This document shows, in pieces, positions 46,188 through 56,144 of a stretch of 64,000 bases of DNA (position 1 is its first letter; each line of letters opens with the position of its first letter). A model generated the notes under the pieces. The model was given only the letters and a program-made list of their open reading frames with translations. It ran no database searches and had not been told where the DNA came from. The stretch comes from Gallionella sp. (GTDB lineage Bacteria > Pseudomonadota > Gammaproteobacteria > Burkholderiales > Gallionellaceae): positions 62,001-126,000 of the forward strand of contig JAQTZW010000005.1 in NCBI GenBank assembly GCA_028687575.1, read 5' to 3'. The position numbers and the translations under genes are program-made.

Positions 46188-48296
46188 ATGGAATTCCTCA
46201 AGATTTTGTCACTGCGTGGCCCGAACATCTGGACCTACCGCCCCGTGCTGGAGGTATGGCTGGATATCGGCGCGCTGGAAGACTCGCCTTCCAACACCAT
46301 TCCCGGGTATTACGAACGACTGAGCGCCTGGCTGCCCGGCATGATCGAACATCGCTGCGGTATCGGCGAACGCGGCGGTTTTTTTCAGCGGCTGCGCGAA
46401 GGCACCTGGCCGGGTCATATCTTGGAACATGTCACGCTGGAACTGCAAAACATGGCGGGCATGCAGAGTGGCTTCGGCAAGGCGCGCAGCACCTCGGTGC
46501 GCGGTGTCTACAAGGTGGTGGTGCGTTCGCGCAACGAGGAAGTGACACGCGCCGCACTGCACGAGGCGCGCGACCTGATGCGGGCGGCGATGCAGGACCA
46601 GCCGTTCGATGTGGCGGCGGCGGTCGCCCGGCTGCATGCGATGGTGGATTCGCTGTGTCTGGGGCCCAGCACCGCCTGCATCGTGGATGCGGCCACCGAG
46701 CGGGGCATCCCCTCGATACGCCTGACCGACGGCAATCTGGTGCAATTGGGCTACGGCAGCCGTCAGCATCGTATCTGGACGGCTGAAACCGACCGCACCA
46801 GCGCGATCGCAGAGGGCATCTCCCGCGACAAAGACCTCACCAAGACCTTGTTGCAGTCTTGCGGCGTGCCCGTACCGGAAGGCTGCATCGTGGACAGTCC
46901 GGAGGAAGCCTGGGAGGCGGCTGAAGACATCGGCTTGCCGGTGGTGGTCAAGCCCAGCGACGGCAATCACGGGCGTGGCGTGTCCACCGAGCTGATGACC
47001 CGCGAGGAAGTCGAGGCGGCGTTCAAACTGGCCGACGCGGAAGGCAGCGAAGTGATCGTCGAGCGCTTTATCCGGGGCAATGAACACCGGTTGCTGGTGG
47101 TGGGCGGTCGTCTGGCGGCAGCGATCAAGGGCGAGACGGTCTCGCTGGTGGCCGACGGGCAATCCACCATACGCGCGCTGATAGATACTCAGATCAATTC
47201 CGACCCACGGCGCGGCGCGGAAGAAGAATTCCCGCTGGACGTGATCCTGATAGACGAAAACCCGGCCGCCCAGTTCGAGCTGGCCCGCCAGGGGTATACG
47301 GCGGAATCCATACCGGCTGTCGGCACTTCGGTGCTGATCCAGCGCAATGGCAATGTCGCCTTCGACGTCACCGAACTGGTGCACCCAGAGGTGGCGGCGA
47401 CCGTGGAACTCGCGGCGCGCATCGTCGGTCTGGACATCGCTGGCATAGACCTGATGGCCGAGGACATCTCCCGCCCGCTGGCAGAACAGGGCGGCGCGAT
47501 CGTCGAGATCAACGCCGGCCCCGGTTTGCTGATGCACTTGAAACCGGCCTCGGGCAAGGCGCAACCGGTGGGTGAAGCGATTGTTGCCAGCCTTTTTACC
47601 GCCTCGGACGACGGTCGCATCCCGGTCATCGGCATTTCGGGTACGCACGGCAAGACGCGCGTCGCCCGCTTGCTGACCGAGATACTGCAACTGTCGGGTC
47701 GTCATGTCGGGTTGGCCTGCAGCGACGGCATGTATTTTGATGGTCGGCAGACCGACAAGCGCGATGGCGCGAACTGGGCGACCGCGCAAAAGGTGCTGAT
47801 GAACCGCTCGGTCGAGGCGGCGGTGATCGAGAACGGCCTCACGACGATACTGGGCGAGGGGTTGGGTTATGACCGCTGCCAGGTCGGCATCGTCACCAAC
47901 ATCATCGCGGACCGGCATTTCGGCGACTATTACATCGAGACCGAAGAGCAGGTGCGCAACGTGGTGCGTACCCAGGTGGATGTGGTGCTGTCCGGCGGCG
48001 TCGCGGTGCTGAATGCCTGCGACCCGCTGGTGGCGGGGCTGGCCGAATATTGCGACGGCGAAGTGATCTTCTTCAGCGCCGACGGTCAGTTGCCTTCCGA
48101 TCATCCGGTGAAGCGCGCGGTGCTGCTGCGCGATGGTGTCATCGTGCTGCGCGAAGACGGTCAGGAAACGGAACTCTACCGGCTGGCGGCAACCGATGCG
48201 GAAAACGATTGGCAATTGCTGGCGGTGGTCGCGGCGGCCTGGGCGCTCGGCGTGTCGAATTCGCTGATCAAGGCCGGGCTTGCCAACGCGGCATGA
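46188..48296 (+). CDS. Cyanophycin synthetase-like protein, short form (CphA')
   Basis: 702 residues. Same architecture start as CphA: N-terminal domain, ATP-grasp domain (VVVKPSDGNHGRGVS, VERFIRGNEHRLLVVGG) and a Mur-ligase-like domain with P-loop GISGTHGKTRVARLL. It ends right after the segment LGVSNSLIKAGLANAA, at the point where the full CphA goes on for about 145 residues with the Mur-ligase C-terminal lobe, so that lobe is missing. CphA adds Asp and Arg to a growing polymer; here one step may be altered. Tandem with the full-length cphA 49 bases on. Confidence 0.85.
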   Translation: MEFLKILSLRGPNIWTYRPVLEVWLDIGALEDSPSNTIPGYYERLSAWLPGMIEHRCGIGERGGFFQRLREGTWPGHILEHVTLELQNMAGMQSGFGKARSTSVRGVYKVVVRSRNEEVTRAALHEARDLMRAAMQDQPFDVAAAVARLHAMVDSLCLGPSTACIVDAATERGIPSIRLTDGNLVQLGYGSRQHRIWTAETDRTSAIAEGISRDKDLTKTLLQSCGVPVPEGCIVDSPEEAWEAAEDIGLPVVVKPSDGNHGRGVSTELMTREEVEAAFKLADAEGSEVIVERFIRGNEHRLLVVGGRLAAAIKGETVSLVADGQSTIRALIDTQINSDPRRGAEEEFPLDVILIDENPAAQFELARQGYTAESIPAVGTSVLIQRNGNVAFDVTELVHPEVAATVELAARIVGLDIAGIDLMAEDISRPLAEQGGAIVEINAGPGLLMHLKPASGKAQPVGEAIVASLFTASDDGRIPVIGISGTHGKTRVARLLTEILQLSGRHVGLACSDGMYFDGRQTDKRDGANWATAQKVLMNRSVEAAVIENGLTTILGEGLGYDRCQVGIVTNIIADRHFGDYYIETEEQVRNVVRTQVDVVLSGGVAVLNACDPLVAGLAEYCDGEVIFFSADGQLPSDHPVKRAVLLRDGVIVLREDGQETELYRLAATDAENDWQLLAVVAAAWALGVSNSLIKAGLANAA

Positions 48297-48345
48297 AGCC
48301 CGCTGATCTGATGTATCAATCTGTTGATAAAAGGAATCTTTCCTG

Positions 48346-50919
48346 ATGGAAGTCTCACGTTTGCGCTCTCTGCGCGGCCCCAACCTGTGGAGCCGGCATA
48401 CCTCGATCGAGGCCATCGTATCCTGTTCGGAAGCCGAGCAGGATATCGCCGGCATAGCCGGTTTCGAAGCGCGTTTACGCGCCCGTTTCCCTGAATTGGG
48501 CAGGTTGCAGCCGCCCGGCCATCATGAGGCGGTCAGCATGGCGCACACGCTGGGCGTGGCCGCACTCGGGTTGCAGGCGCAAGCCGGTTGTCCGATCACC
48601 TTCAGCCGCACCACGGCCACCGTCGAGTCGGGCGTGTTTCAGGTAGTGATCGAATACAGCGAGGAAGCGGTCGGGCGCAAGGCGTTCAGGCTGGCGGAGG
48701 CACTGTGCCAGGCGGCGCTGGTGGATGCGCCGTTCGACGTTGAGGCAGCGCTGGCCGAACTGCGCGAACTGGACGAAGACATGCGCTTGGGGCCCAGCAC
48801 CGGGGCCATCGTGCAGGCAGCCATTGCACGAGGCATCCCGTATCGCCGGCTGACCGATGGCAGTCTGGTGCAGTTCGGCTGGGGCAGCAAGCAGCGCCGC
48901 ATCCAGGCTGCCGAGACCGACCGCAGCAGTGCGATAGGCGAAGCCATTGCTCAGGACAAGGATTTGACCAAGCGCATGCTGGAAGCGGCCGGTGTGCCCG
49001 TGCCGGCAGGCAGGCCGGTAGAGGATGTCGAGGATGCCTGGCAGATGATGTGCGAGATCGGCGTTCCGGTGGTCATCAAGCCGCTGGACGGCAATCAGGG
49101 CAAGGGCGTGACGGTAAACGTGGTGACCCGCGAACACATGGAGATCGCCTATGCGGCGGCGATGGAATACGGTTCGCAGGTGATGGTCGAGCGCTTCATG
49201 CCGGGCAGCGATTTCCGCATGCTGGTGGTCGGCGACAAGTTGGTGGCTGCGGCGCGCCGCGAGCCGCCGCAAGTGGTCGGCGACGGCGAACACACCATCC
49301 GCGAACTGATAGATGTCGTCAATGCCGACCCGCGTCGCGGCGACGGCCATGCGACCTCGCTGACCAAGATGCGGCTGGACAGCATCGCGCTGGCCAGGTT
49401 GCAATTGCAGGGTTATACGGAGGACTCGGTTCCCGCCAAGGGCTGTCACGTGATTCTGCGCAACAACGCCAATCTCAGCACCGGCGGTTCGGCGACCGAT
49501 GTGACCGACGACGTGCATCCGGATCTGGCCGCCAGCGCGGTCGCTGCGGCGAAGATGATAGGGCTGGACGTGTGCGGCGTGGACGTGGTGTGCGACAGCG
49601 TGTTGTTGCCGCTGGAGGCGCAGGGCGGCGGCGTGGTCGAGGTGAATGCCGCGCCCGGCCTGCGCATGCACCTGCAACCTTCATACGGCAAGGGCCGCGA
49701 CGTTGGCGGGGCGATCGTCTCGATGATGTTCGCTGACGGCGACGACGCGCGCATCCCGCTGGCGACGGTGGCCGGCACCAACGGCAAAACCACTACGGTC
49801 AGGCTGATCGCGCACATCCTGGGGTGCAAGGGGCTGCGCGTCGGCATGACCAATTCCGACGGCGTCTATATCCAGGGCAAACGCATAGATACTGGCGATT
49901 GCAGCGGCCCGAAGAGCGCGCGCAACGTGCTGATGCACCCCGACGTGGACGCGGCGGTGCTGGAGACCGCGCGCGGCGGTGTGCTGCGCGAGGGACTGGC
50001 GTTCGACCGCTGCAACGTGGCAGTGGTCACCAACATCGGCATGGGCGACCATCTGGGGCTGAACTTCATCAGCACCGTCGAAGACCTGAGCGTGGTGAAG
50101 CGGGTGGTGGTGCAGAACGTCGCACCCGACGGCGTGGCGGTGCTGAATGCCGCCGACCCGATGGCGGCTGCCATGGCGACCCATTGTCCCGGTTCGGTGA
50201 CGTTCTTCGCGATGGATCGCCACCACCCGGTGATGGCGGCGCACCGCGCGCAGGGCAAGCGCATCGTGTATGTCGAGGACGGCGAGATCGTCGCCTCCAA
50301 GAAAAAGATCGTGCAGCGCATCCCGCTCTCCGATATCCCGCTGACCCGCAACGGCACGATAGGCTTCCAGATCGAGAACGCGATGGCCGCCATCGCAGCC
50401 GCCTGGGGGCTGAAGATGGACTGGGAAACGATACGCGCCGGCCTGTCCTCGTTCGTTAACGATGCGGCGACCGCACCGGGCCGATTTAATTTCTTCGAAT
50501 ACAAGGGCGCGTCCGTGATCGCCGACTATGGACACAATCCCGACGCGATGGCTGCACTAATCCCGGCGGTCGAGAGCATCGCGGCCAAACGGCGCATGGT
50601 GGTGATCAGCGGGGCGGGCGACCGCCGCGACGAAGACATCCGCCAGCAGACCGCGATGCTGGGCGAGGTGTTTGACGAAGTCATCCTCTATCAGGACCAG
50701 TGTCAGCGCGGGCGTCAGGAGGGCGAGGTGCTGGCGCTGCTGCGGCAGGGGCTGGAGCAGGCCTCGCGCAGCCGCAAGGTCGAGGAGATCACCGGCGAGT
50801 TCCTGGCGATAGACACCGCGCTGTCGCGCCTTGAGCCGGGCGACCTGTGCCTGATCCTGATAGACCAGGTGGACGAGGCGCTGGCGCACATCGCCAAGCG
50901 GGTGGCCGAGGCCGGATGA
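48346..50919 (+). CDS. cphA: Cyanophycin synthetase, full length
   Basis: 857 residues, normal for CphA. N-terminal domain, ATP-grasp domain (VVIKPLDGNQGKGVTV) for Asp addition and Mur-ligase-like domain (GTNGKTTTVRL; C-terminal lobe with ADYGHNPDAM) for Arg addition, giving the storage polymer multi-L-arginyl-poly-L-aspartate. AAGGAA ribosome site. Its stop overlaps the methyltransferase gene start (ATGA). No cyanophycinase gene was seen in the window. Confidence 0.95.
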   Translation: MEVSRLRSLRGPNLWSRHTSIEAIVSCSEAEQDIAGIAGFEARLRARFPELGRLQPPGHHEAVSMAHTLGVAALGLQAQAGCPITFSRTTATVESGVFQVVIEYSEEAVGRKAFRLAEALCQAALVDAPFDVEAALAELRELDEDMRLGPSTGAIVQAAIARGIPYRRLTDGSLVQFGWGSKQRRIQAAETDRSSAIGEAIAQDKDLTKRMLEAAGVPVPAGRPVEDVEDAWQMMCEIGVPVVIKPLDGNQGKGVTVNVVTREHMEIAYAAAMEYGSQVMVERFMPGSDFRMLVVGDKLVAAARREPPQVVGDGEHTIRELIDVVNADPRRGDGHATSLTKMRLDSIALARLQLQGYTEDSVPAKGCHVILRNNANLSTGGSATDVTDDVHPDLAASAVAAAKMIGLDVCGVDVVCDSVLLPLEAQGGGVVEVNAAPGLRMHLQPSYGKGRDVGGAIVSMMFADGDDARIPLATVAGTNGKTTTVRLIAHILGCKGLRVGMTNSDGVYIQGKRIDTGDCSGPKSARNVLMHPDVDAAVLETARGGVLREGLAFDRCNVAVVTNIGMGDHLGLNFISTVEDLSVVKRVVVQNVAPDGVAVLNAADPMAAAMATHCPGSVTFFAMDRHHPVMAAHRAQGKRIVYVEDGEIVASKKKIVQRIPLSDIPLTRNGTIGFQIENAMAAIAAAWGLKMDWETIRAGLSSFVNDAATAPGRFNFFEYKGASVIADYGHNPDAMAALIPAVESIAAKRRMVVISGAGDRRDEDIRQQTAMLGEVFDEVILYQDQCQRGRQEGEVLALLRQGLEQASRSRKVEEITGEFLAIDTALSRLEPGDLCLILIDQVDEALAHIAKRVAEAG

Positions 50920-51689
50920 AGCTGATCCAGTCGAAGGACAACCCGTTCTACAAGGAACTCGTCAGGCTCGCCGGCAACGCACGGCAACGCGGCAAGGCCG
51001 GGCAGGCGCTGCTGGACGGGGCGCACCTGCTGGCCGCGTATCTGGCCGGCGGCCATCAGCCGCGCCACGTGCTGGTGAATTCGGCGGGATTGGCGGACGC
51101 GGAGATAGCCGCGCTGCTGGCGCGGCTGGAGGCGGCGGTGGCGGTCACGCAACTGGACGACAAGCTGTTCGCCGCACTCTCCGAACTCAAGACCCCCACC
51201 GGCATCTTGGCGCTGATAGATATGCCACGGCCCGCGCCTGCCGCCGCGCATTTCGCGCTGCTGCTGGAAGACATCCAGGATCCCGGCAATCTCGGTTCCA
51301 TGCTGCGTTCAGCGGCTGCCGCCGGATGCGATGCGGTGTACCTGTCGGCGGGCTGCGCCGACGCCTGGTCGCCCCGGGTGCTGCGCGCCGCGATGGGCGG
51401 CCACTTCTGTCTGGCAATCCACGAGCGGCAGGACTTGCAGCAGGTGGCCGGGGCGTTTTCCGGCAAGTTGCTGGCGACCCGCCTTGATGCCACTGCCAGC
51501 CTGTACGATAGCGACCTGTCCGGCGACATCGCTTTCATGATGGGCAACGAGGGCGCGGGGCTGTCGGACGAACTGCTGGCGCTGGCCAGCCATCCGCTCA
51601 TCATCCCGATGCCGGGCAAAGTCGAATCCCTGAACGTGGCCGCCGCCACCGCAATCTGCCTGTTCGAGGCAGTGCGGCAGCGGCAGTAA
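50916..51689 (+). CDS. SpoU/TrmH-family RNA 2'-O-methyltransferase
   Basis: 257 residues. SPOUT fold with N-terminal substrate-binding part (QSKDNPFYKELVRLAGNARQ) and the motifs LLEDIQDPGNLGSMLRSAAAAG, IAFMMGNEGAGLSDEL and IPMPGKVESLNVAAATAI (in parts) for SAM binding in a trefoil knot. Target RNA (23S rRNA or tRNA) cannot be told. Start overlaps the cphA stop. A 29-bp inverted repeat follows. Confidence 0.9.
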   Translation: MKLIQSKDNPFYKELVRLAGNARQRGKAGQALLDGAHLLAAYLAGGHQPRHVLVNSAGLADAEIAALLARLEAAVAVTQLDDKLFAALSELKTPTGILALIDMPRPAPAAAHFALLLEDIQDPGNLGSMLRSAAAAGCDAVYLSAGCADAWSPRVLRAAMGGHFCLAIHERQDLQQVAGAFSGKLLATRLDATASLYDSDLSGDIAFMMGNEGAGLSDELLALASHPLIIPMPGKVESLNVAAATAICLFEAVRQRQ

Positions 51690-51720
51690 CGTGAACCAGG
51701 AAAATCCGTCAGAACAAAAC

Positions 51721-51816
51721 TCGTCATTCCCGCGCAGGCGGGAATCCAGCAGGACAAACACTCCGCGAAGCGGACAAAACCCCGGCACTGGATTCCCGCC
51801 TGCGCGGGAATGACGA
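51721..51816. repeat. 29-bp perfect inverted repeat (dRS3-like)
   Basis: Arms 51721-51749 and 51788-51816 are perfect reverse complements. Each arm contains ATTCCC-8 bases-GGGAAT, the dRS3-type pattern known from Neisseria and widespread in other proteobacteria. It lies between convergent genes (methyltransferase and pepN) and could terminate both. Confidence 0.85.
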
Positions 51817-51840
51817 TACCGATAGATTAGACGGGGAATC

Positions 51841-54474
51841 TCAGGCCAGCGACTTGCCGACCAGTTCGCTGACATCCCTGGAAAGATTCCCTGAATGTTC
51901 AACCTGTTGCAGCGCTTTCTGCATCATCTCCTTCAAGTCTGGTCGGTACTTCTTCCAGTGATCCAATGAGCGCACCAGACGGGCGGCGACCTGCGGGTTG
52001 ATCGCGTTGAGCGCGATGACCTGTTCGGCCCAGTAGGTGTAGCCGCTGCCGTCCGGCGCATGGAAGCGCGCCGGGTTGGCGTTGCAGAAACTGAAGATCA
52101 GGCTGCGCGCGCGGTTGGGGTTGCCGAGCTTGAAGGCCGGGTGGGCGGCCAGTTTGCGGATCGCCGGCACGTCGGTGTGGGGGGCTGCGGCTTGCAGGCT
52201 GAACCATTTGTCTATCACCAGCGCCTCGTGTTCGAACGTCCGGTAGAAATCCTGCAGGGCGGCTTCGGCGGCCTGCGGGTTGGCGGAAAGCAGGCTGCCC
52301 AGTGCCGCGATGCGGTCGGTCATGTTGTCGGCGCTGCCGAGTTGCGCCTGCGCCAGTTCCAGTGTGCTGTCGTCGCGCCATTCCAGCAGGTAGGCGAGGC
52401 AGACGTTCTTCAGCGCCCGTTTGGCCGCCGAGCGGGTGTCCGGGCTGTAGTCGCCGGGTGTCAGATTGGCTTCATAGGCAGCGATCAGATCGCTCTTCAG
52501 CGCGTCGGCCAGCGCGCGCACCATGAACCGGCGCGCAGTATGGATGGCCGCAGGGTCTACCACGGCGCTCTGTTCGGCCACCGTGCCCTCGGAGGGCAGC
52601 GTCAGGAGTTGCGCGCGGAACGCAGGGTCCAGCGTCGCGTCGTTCAGCGCGCTTTGCAGCGCCACGATAAACAAGTCGTCCAGCACCAGTGTCTCGCCGC
52701 TCTGCGCCTTGCCAGTCAGTTGCAGCAGGCGGCGCATCGCCAGCCGTTGCCCGGCCTCCCAGCGGTTGAACGGGTCGCTGTCGTGCGACAACAGCAGCGC
52801 CAGTTGCTCGTCGGTATAGGCGTAGTCCAGCGTGACCGGCGCTGAAAAGTCGCGCAGCAGGGAAGGGACGGGTTGTGCGGTGATGCCGCTGAAGCTGAAT
52901 GTCTGGCTGGTTTCGTTCAGTTCCAGCACACGGATCTTGCTGCCTGCCGAATCCAGCGCCAGTTCGATGCCCTGAGCGTCCAGCAGGCCGACTGCGACCG
53001 GGATGGGGAAGGGCAGTTTGTCGGGCTGGTCGGGGGTGGCCGGGCAGGATTGCGTCAGCGTGATGTCATAGCGTCCGCCTTCCGCGTCGTAGCGGCTCTG
53101 CACCGCGACGTGTGGCGTGCCGGCCTGGCTGTACCAGCGCTCGAATTGCGTCAGGTCGCGCCCGTTGGCATCGCTCATCGCCCGGCGGAAATCGTCGCAG
53201 GTGACGGCCTGGCCGTCGTGGCGGGCGAAATACAGGTCCATGCCCTTGCGGAAGCCGTCGCGTCCCAGCAGCGTCTGGTACATGCGCACCACTTCCGCGC
53301 CCTTGTCGTAGACCGTGGCGGTGTAGAAATTATTGATTTCGGCGTAACTGTCGGGGCGCACCGGATGCGCCATCGGCCCGGAATCCTCGGGGAACTGCGC
53401 CAGCCGCAGCACGCGCACATCGTGGATGCGGCAGACCGCGCGACCACTCTCCGAGCCTGTCATGTCGGCAGAGAACTCCTGGTCGCGGAACACCGTCAGG
53501 CCTTCCTTCAGCGACAACTGGAACCAGTCGCGGCAGGTCACGCGGTTGCCGGTCCAGTTGTGGAAATACTCGTGGCCGACCACCGCTTCGATGTTGGCGT
53601 AATCGGTGTCGGTGGCGATCGCCGGGTTGGCCAGCACATACTTGGTGTTGAAGATGTTGAGGCCCTTGTTCTCCATCGCGCCCATGTTGAAGTCACCCAC
53701 CGCGACGATCATGAAGCGGTCCAGATCGAGTTCCAGCCCGAAGCGCTGCTGGTCCCAGCGGATGCTGTTTTTGAGCGACTCCATCGCGTGCGCAGTCTTG
53801 TCCAGATTGCCCGGCTCCACCCACACCTGTAGCAATACCTCGCGGCCCGAATCCAGCCGGAACGTCTCCTGCTGGCAGACTAGCTTGCCCGCCACCAGCG
53901 CGAACAGGTAACTGGGCTTGGCGAACGGGTCTTCCCACAGCGCGTAGTGGCGGCCATCGTCCAGGTCGCCCTGTTCGAGCAGGTTGCCGTTGGAGAGCAG
54001 CACCGGATACTGCTGCTTGTCGGCGCGCAGCATCACGGTGTATTTCGCCATCACGTCGGGGCGGTCGGGGAAGTAGGTGATCTTGCGGAAGCCCTCCGCC
54101 TCACACTGGGTGCAGAAATTGCCGCTGGACACGTACAGTCCCATCAGCGAAGTGTTGTTCGCCGGGCGTATCAGCGTGGCGATCTCCAGCGTGACCTCGT
54201 CGGGCGCGTCCGCGATGCAGAGTTTGCCGGCTTCAAGCCGGTAATCGTCTGGTGAGAGCAGTGTGCCGTTGATCCGCAGCGACAGCAGTTCCAGCTCCTC
54301 GCCGTACAGCTCCAGCGTGCGGTTGGCGACCGCAGGGTTGCGCCGCATGGCGATGCGCGTGGCGACCCGCGTGGCGGCGGGGTCGAGGTCGAAACCGATC
54401 TCGACCGTTCCGACCAGAAAAGCGGGCGGCGTGTAGGCGGAACGAAGAACGATGGCAGGGGCGCTTGCAGTCAT
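51841..54474 (-). CDS. pepN: Aminopeptidase N
   Basis: Zinc M1-family aminopeptidase, about 877 residues from the ATG at 54474 (MTASAPAIV). Exopeptidase motif GAMEN (MGAMENKGLNIF), zinc site HEYFHNWTGNR with the downstream Glu in LKEGLTVFRD. Ala-rich C-terminal helical domain. An in-frame ATG at 54510 is a weaker choice. Cytosolic peptide turnover. Confidence 0.96.
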   Translation of the reverse strand: MTASAPAIVLRSAYTPPAFLVGTVEIGFDLDPAATRVATRIAMRRNPAVANRTLELYGEELELLSLRINGTLLSPDDYRLEAGKLCIADAPDEVTLEIATLIRPANNTSLMGLYVSSGNFCTQCEAEGFRKITYFPDRPDVMAKYTVMLRADKQQYPVLLSNGNLLEQGDLDDGRHYALWEDPFAKPSYLFALVAGKLVCQQETFRLDSGREVLLQVWVEPGNLDKTAHAMESLKNSIRWDQQRFGLELDLDRFMIVAVGDFNMGAMENKGLNIFNTKYVLANPAIATDTDYANIEAVVGHEYFHNWTGNRVTCRDWFQLSLKEGLTVFRDQEFSADMTGSESGRAVCRIHDVRVLRLAQFPEDSGPMAHPVRPDSYAEINNFYTATVYDKGAEVVRMYQTLLGRDGFRKGMDLYFARHDGQAVTCDDFRRAMSDANGRDLTQFERWYSQAGTPHVAVQSRYDAEGGRYDITLTQSCPATPDQPDKLPFPIPVAVGLLDAQGIELALDSAGSKIRVLELNETSQTFSFSGITAQPVPSLLRDFSAPVTLDYAYTDEQLALLLSHDSDPFNRWEAGQRLAMRRLLQLTGKAQSGETLVLDDLFIVALQSALNDATLDPAFRAQLLTLPSEGTVAEQSAVVDPAAIHTARRFMVRALADALKSDLIAAYEANLTPGDYSPDTRSAAKRALKNVCLAYLLEWRDDSTLELAQAQLGSADNMTDRIAALGSLLSANPQAAEAALQDFYRTFEHEALVIDKWFSLQAAAPHTDVPAIRKLAAHPAFKLGNPNRARSLIFSFCNANPARFHAPDGSGYTYWAEQVIALNAINPQVAARLVRSLDHWKKYRPDLKEMMQKALQQVEHSGNLSRDVSELVGKSLA

Positions 54475-54615
54475 ATGGAATCCGATAATTGAACAAGATT
54501 GGGCCGGCATTCTAGCAGCCTGTCGGTGACTCGCCAGCCGATTGATGCCACTTGTAAATTGAACGGTGACAAATGGGATGCCTATCCGGTCGAGCAGTTT
54601 TGAAATGATTTATGA

Positions 54616-54644
54616 TTGACCCTGGCGTGAGCAAGGCGTAATGT
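54616..54644 (+). promoter_or_regulatory. Candidate promoter of the TPR/barrel gene
   Basis: TTGACC (54616-54621), 17-base spacer, TAATGT (54639-54644, weak). It lies 47 bases before the start, with a GGGAG ribosome site close to the ATG. Consensus match only. Confidence 0.35.
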
Positions 54645-54690
54645 CGCGCGGTACTTAGAAAAATAATTAAGTGATAGGTTGGGAGCGAGT

Positions 54691-56109
54691 ATGCAATTCA
54701 ATCGAACATGGGGCATCCTGCTCTTTTTTGTCATTTCAACTGCCAACGGCGCAACGCCAGTATCCGAAGAGACACTACCGCTTGCTGGGGTACAGAGTAC
54801 ACCGGAGTCGGACGCTGTTCGCCTGGAGCGGATACTGCAAGAGGCCGATGCCTTGATGAAGGCCGGCAATCCTGCAGCAGCTTATGACCTGCTCGAACCC
54901 TTGGCCTTCGAACGTGCGGGGGAAATCCGTTACGACTACCTGCTGGGGATTGCGGCGCTGGACAGCGGCAAGCCGGATAAGGCGACCCTTGCCTTTGAGC
55001 GCGTACTGGCAATGGATGCCAATTTTGCCGGTGCGCGACTGGATATGGCGCGCGCTTACTACCAATTGGGGGACATGGTGCGTGCCAAAATCGAGTTTGA
55101 AATCGTCCTGAATCAAAATCCGCCGGAAGCCGCTAAACTCACTATCCAGAAGTATCTGGACAACATTGCGGCACATGAATCGGTGCAGCAGATGCACGTG
55201 AGCGGCTACCTGGAAGGGGTGTTGGGACAGGACAGCAACGTCAATAACTCCACCAGTCAGTCGCAAATTCCGGTGCCATTTTTCAACAACGCCATTTTTA
55301 CGCTGGCGCCATCTAACCTTAAAACGGCTGATAATTACGCAGGGCTGGCGGCAGGCGCTACAGTGAGCCAGCAGATACAACCCACGCTGGCAATTTTTGC
55401 AGGAGCAGATCTGCGTCAGCGTGGCAACTCCACCCAAAATAGATTCAATTCCATTAGTCTGGACGGGCGCGCCGGGATGAGCTGGAGTCGCGATAAAAAC
55501 AGTCTCAATGTCGCATTGGCAGGTGGTCAATATACCTTGGCTAATAGCCGTAATCGCGACAGTCTGGGGGTCAACGCCAGTTGGAATCATGCTTTTAGCC
55601 CGACGGATCAGATGAGCGTATTCGGGCAATACATGCAGTATCGTTTTGTTGATACGGCCATGAAAATCAACGATTTTAACCAGTCCACGCTGGGAGCGGG
55701 CTGGCAGCACGGGTTGGCCGATGGCAGATCCGTGCTGTTTGGCAGTGTGTATCTGGGACGTGAGCAGGACATTGCAGCCGTGACACTCACCAACCCGACG
55801 GGGGGGCGCGCCGATGGTGGCAAAAATATTCAGGGCATCCGTATTGGCGCTCAAATGGGATTGAGTGAACGGATGGAGCTGTTTGGCAATATCGGCAGGC
55901 AATGGGGTCAATACGGCAAGCTCAATATCGCCTTCCTGCGTTTGCGCAGCGACCGCCTGGATGATGTCAGTCTGGGTTTGAATTTCCATTGGGATAAGTT
56001 GTGGACTGTGCGCCCGCAACTTTCCCTGTCACGCAACCATTCCAATATCCCGATCAACCAGTACGACCGTAGCGATTTTTCAGTGACACTGCGGCGGGAT
56101 TTCTACTAG
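54691..56109 (+). CDS. TPR/outer-membrane beta-barrel protein, Slam-like (type XI)
   Basis: 472 residues. Signal peptide (FNRTWGILLFFVISTANGA), a TPR region (about 50-155: AAYDLLEPLAFE, DKATLAFERVLAMDANFAGARLDMARAY in parts), then an outer-membrane barrel from about 170 to the C-terminal Phe-Tyr. The barrel opens with GVLGQDSNVNNST, a DSNVN motif common in DUF560/Slam proteins. Size and order (TPR then about 14 strands) fit the Slam family, which secretes surface lipoproteins or soluble proteins. The next gene encodes a candidate cargo. TTG 54679 is a poorer start. Other TPR-barrel families cannot be ruled out. Confidence 0.6.
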   Translation: MQFNRTWGILLFFVISTANGATPVSEETLPLAGVQSTPESDAVRLERILQEADALMKAGNPAAAYDLLEPLAFERAGEIRYDYLLGIAALDSGKPDKATLAFERVLAMDANFAGARLDMARAYYQLGDMVRAKIEFEIVLNQNPPEAAKLTIQKYLDNIAAHESVQQMHVSGYLEGVLGQDSNVNNSTSQSQIPVPFFNNAIFTLAPSNLKTADNYAGLAAGATVSQQIQPTLAIFAGADLRQRGNSTQNRFNSISLDGRAGMSWSRDKNSLNVALAGGQYTLANSRNRDSLGVNASWNHAFSPTDQMSVFGQYMQYRFVDTAMKINDFNQSTLGAGWQHGLADGRSVLFGSVYLGREQDIAAVTLTNPTGGRADGGKNIQGIRIGAQMGLSERMELFGNIGRQWGQYGKLNIAFLRLRSDRLDDVSLGLNFHWDKLWTVRPQLSLSRNHSNIPINQYDRSDFSVTLRRDFY

Positions 56110-56144
56110 TAAAACGCAATCGTTAAATTTGACAGAGGTGCATC

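Noticed and set aside
46209-48455. 748-codon open frame on the minus strand
   Set aside because: It is antisense to cphA' and reflects high GC third positions; no family motif, no ribosome site.
48475-49677. 400-codon open frame on the minus strand
   Set aside because: Antisense to cphA; composition-driven shadow.
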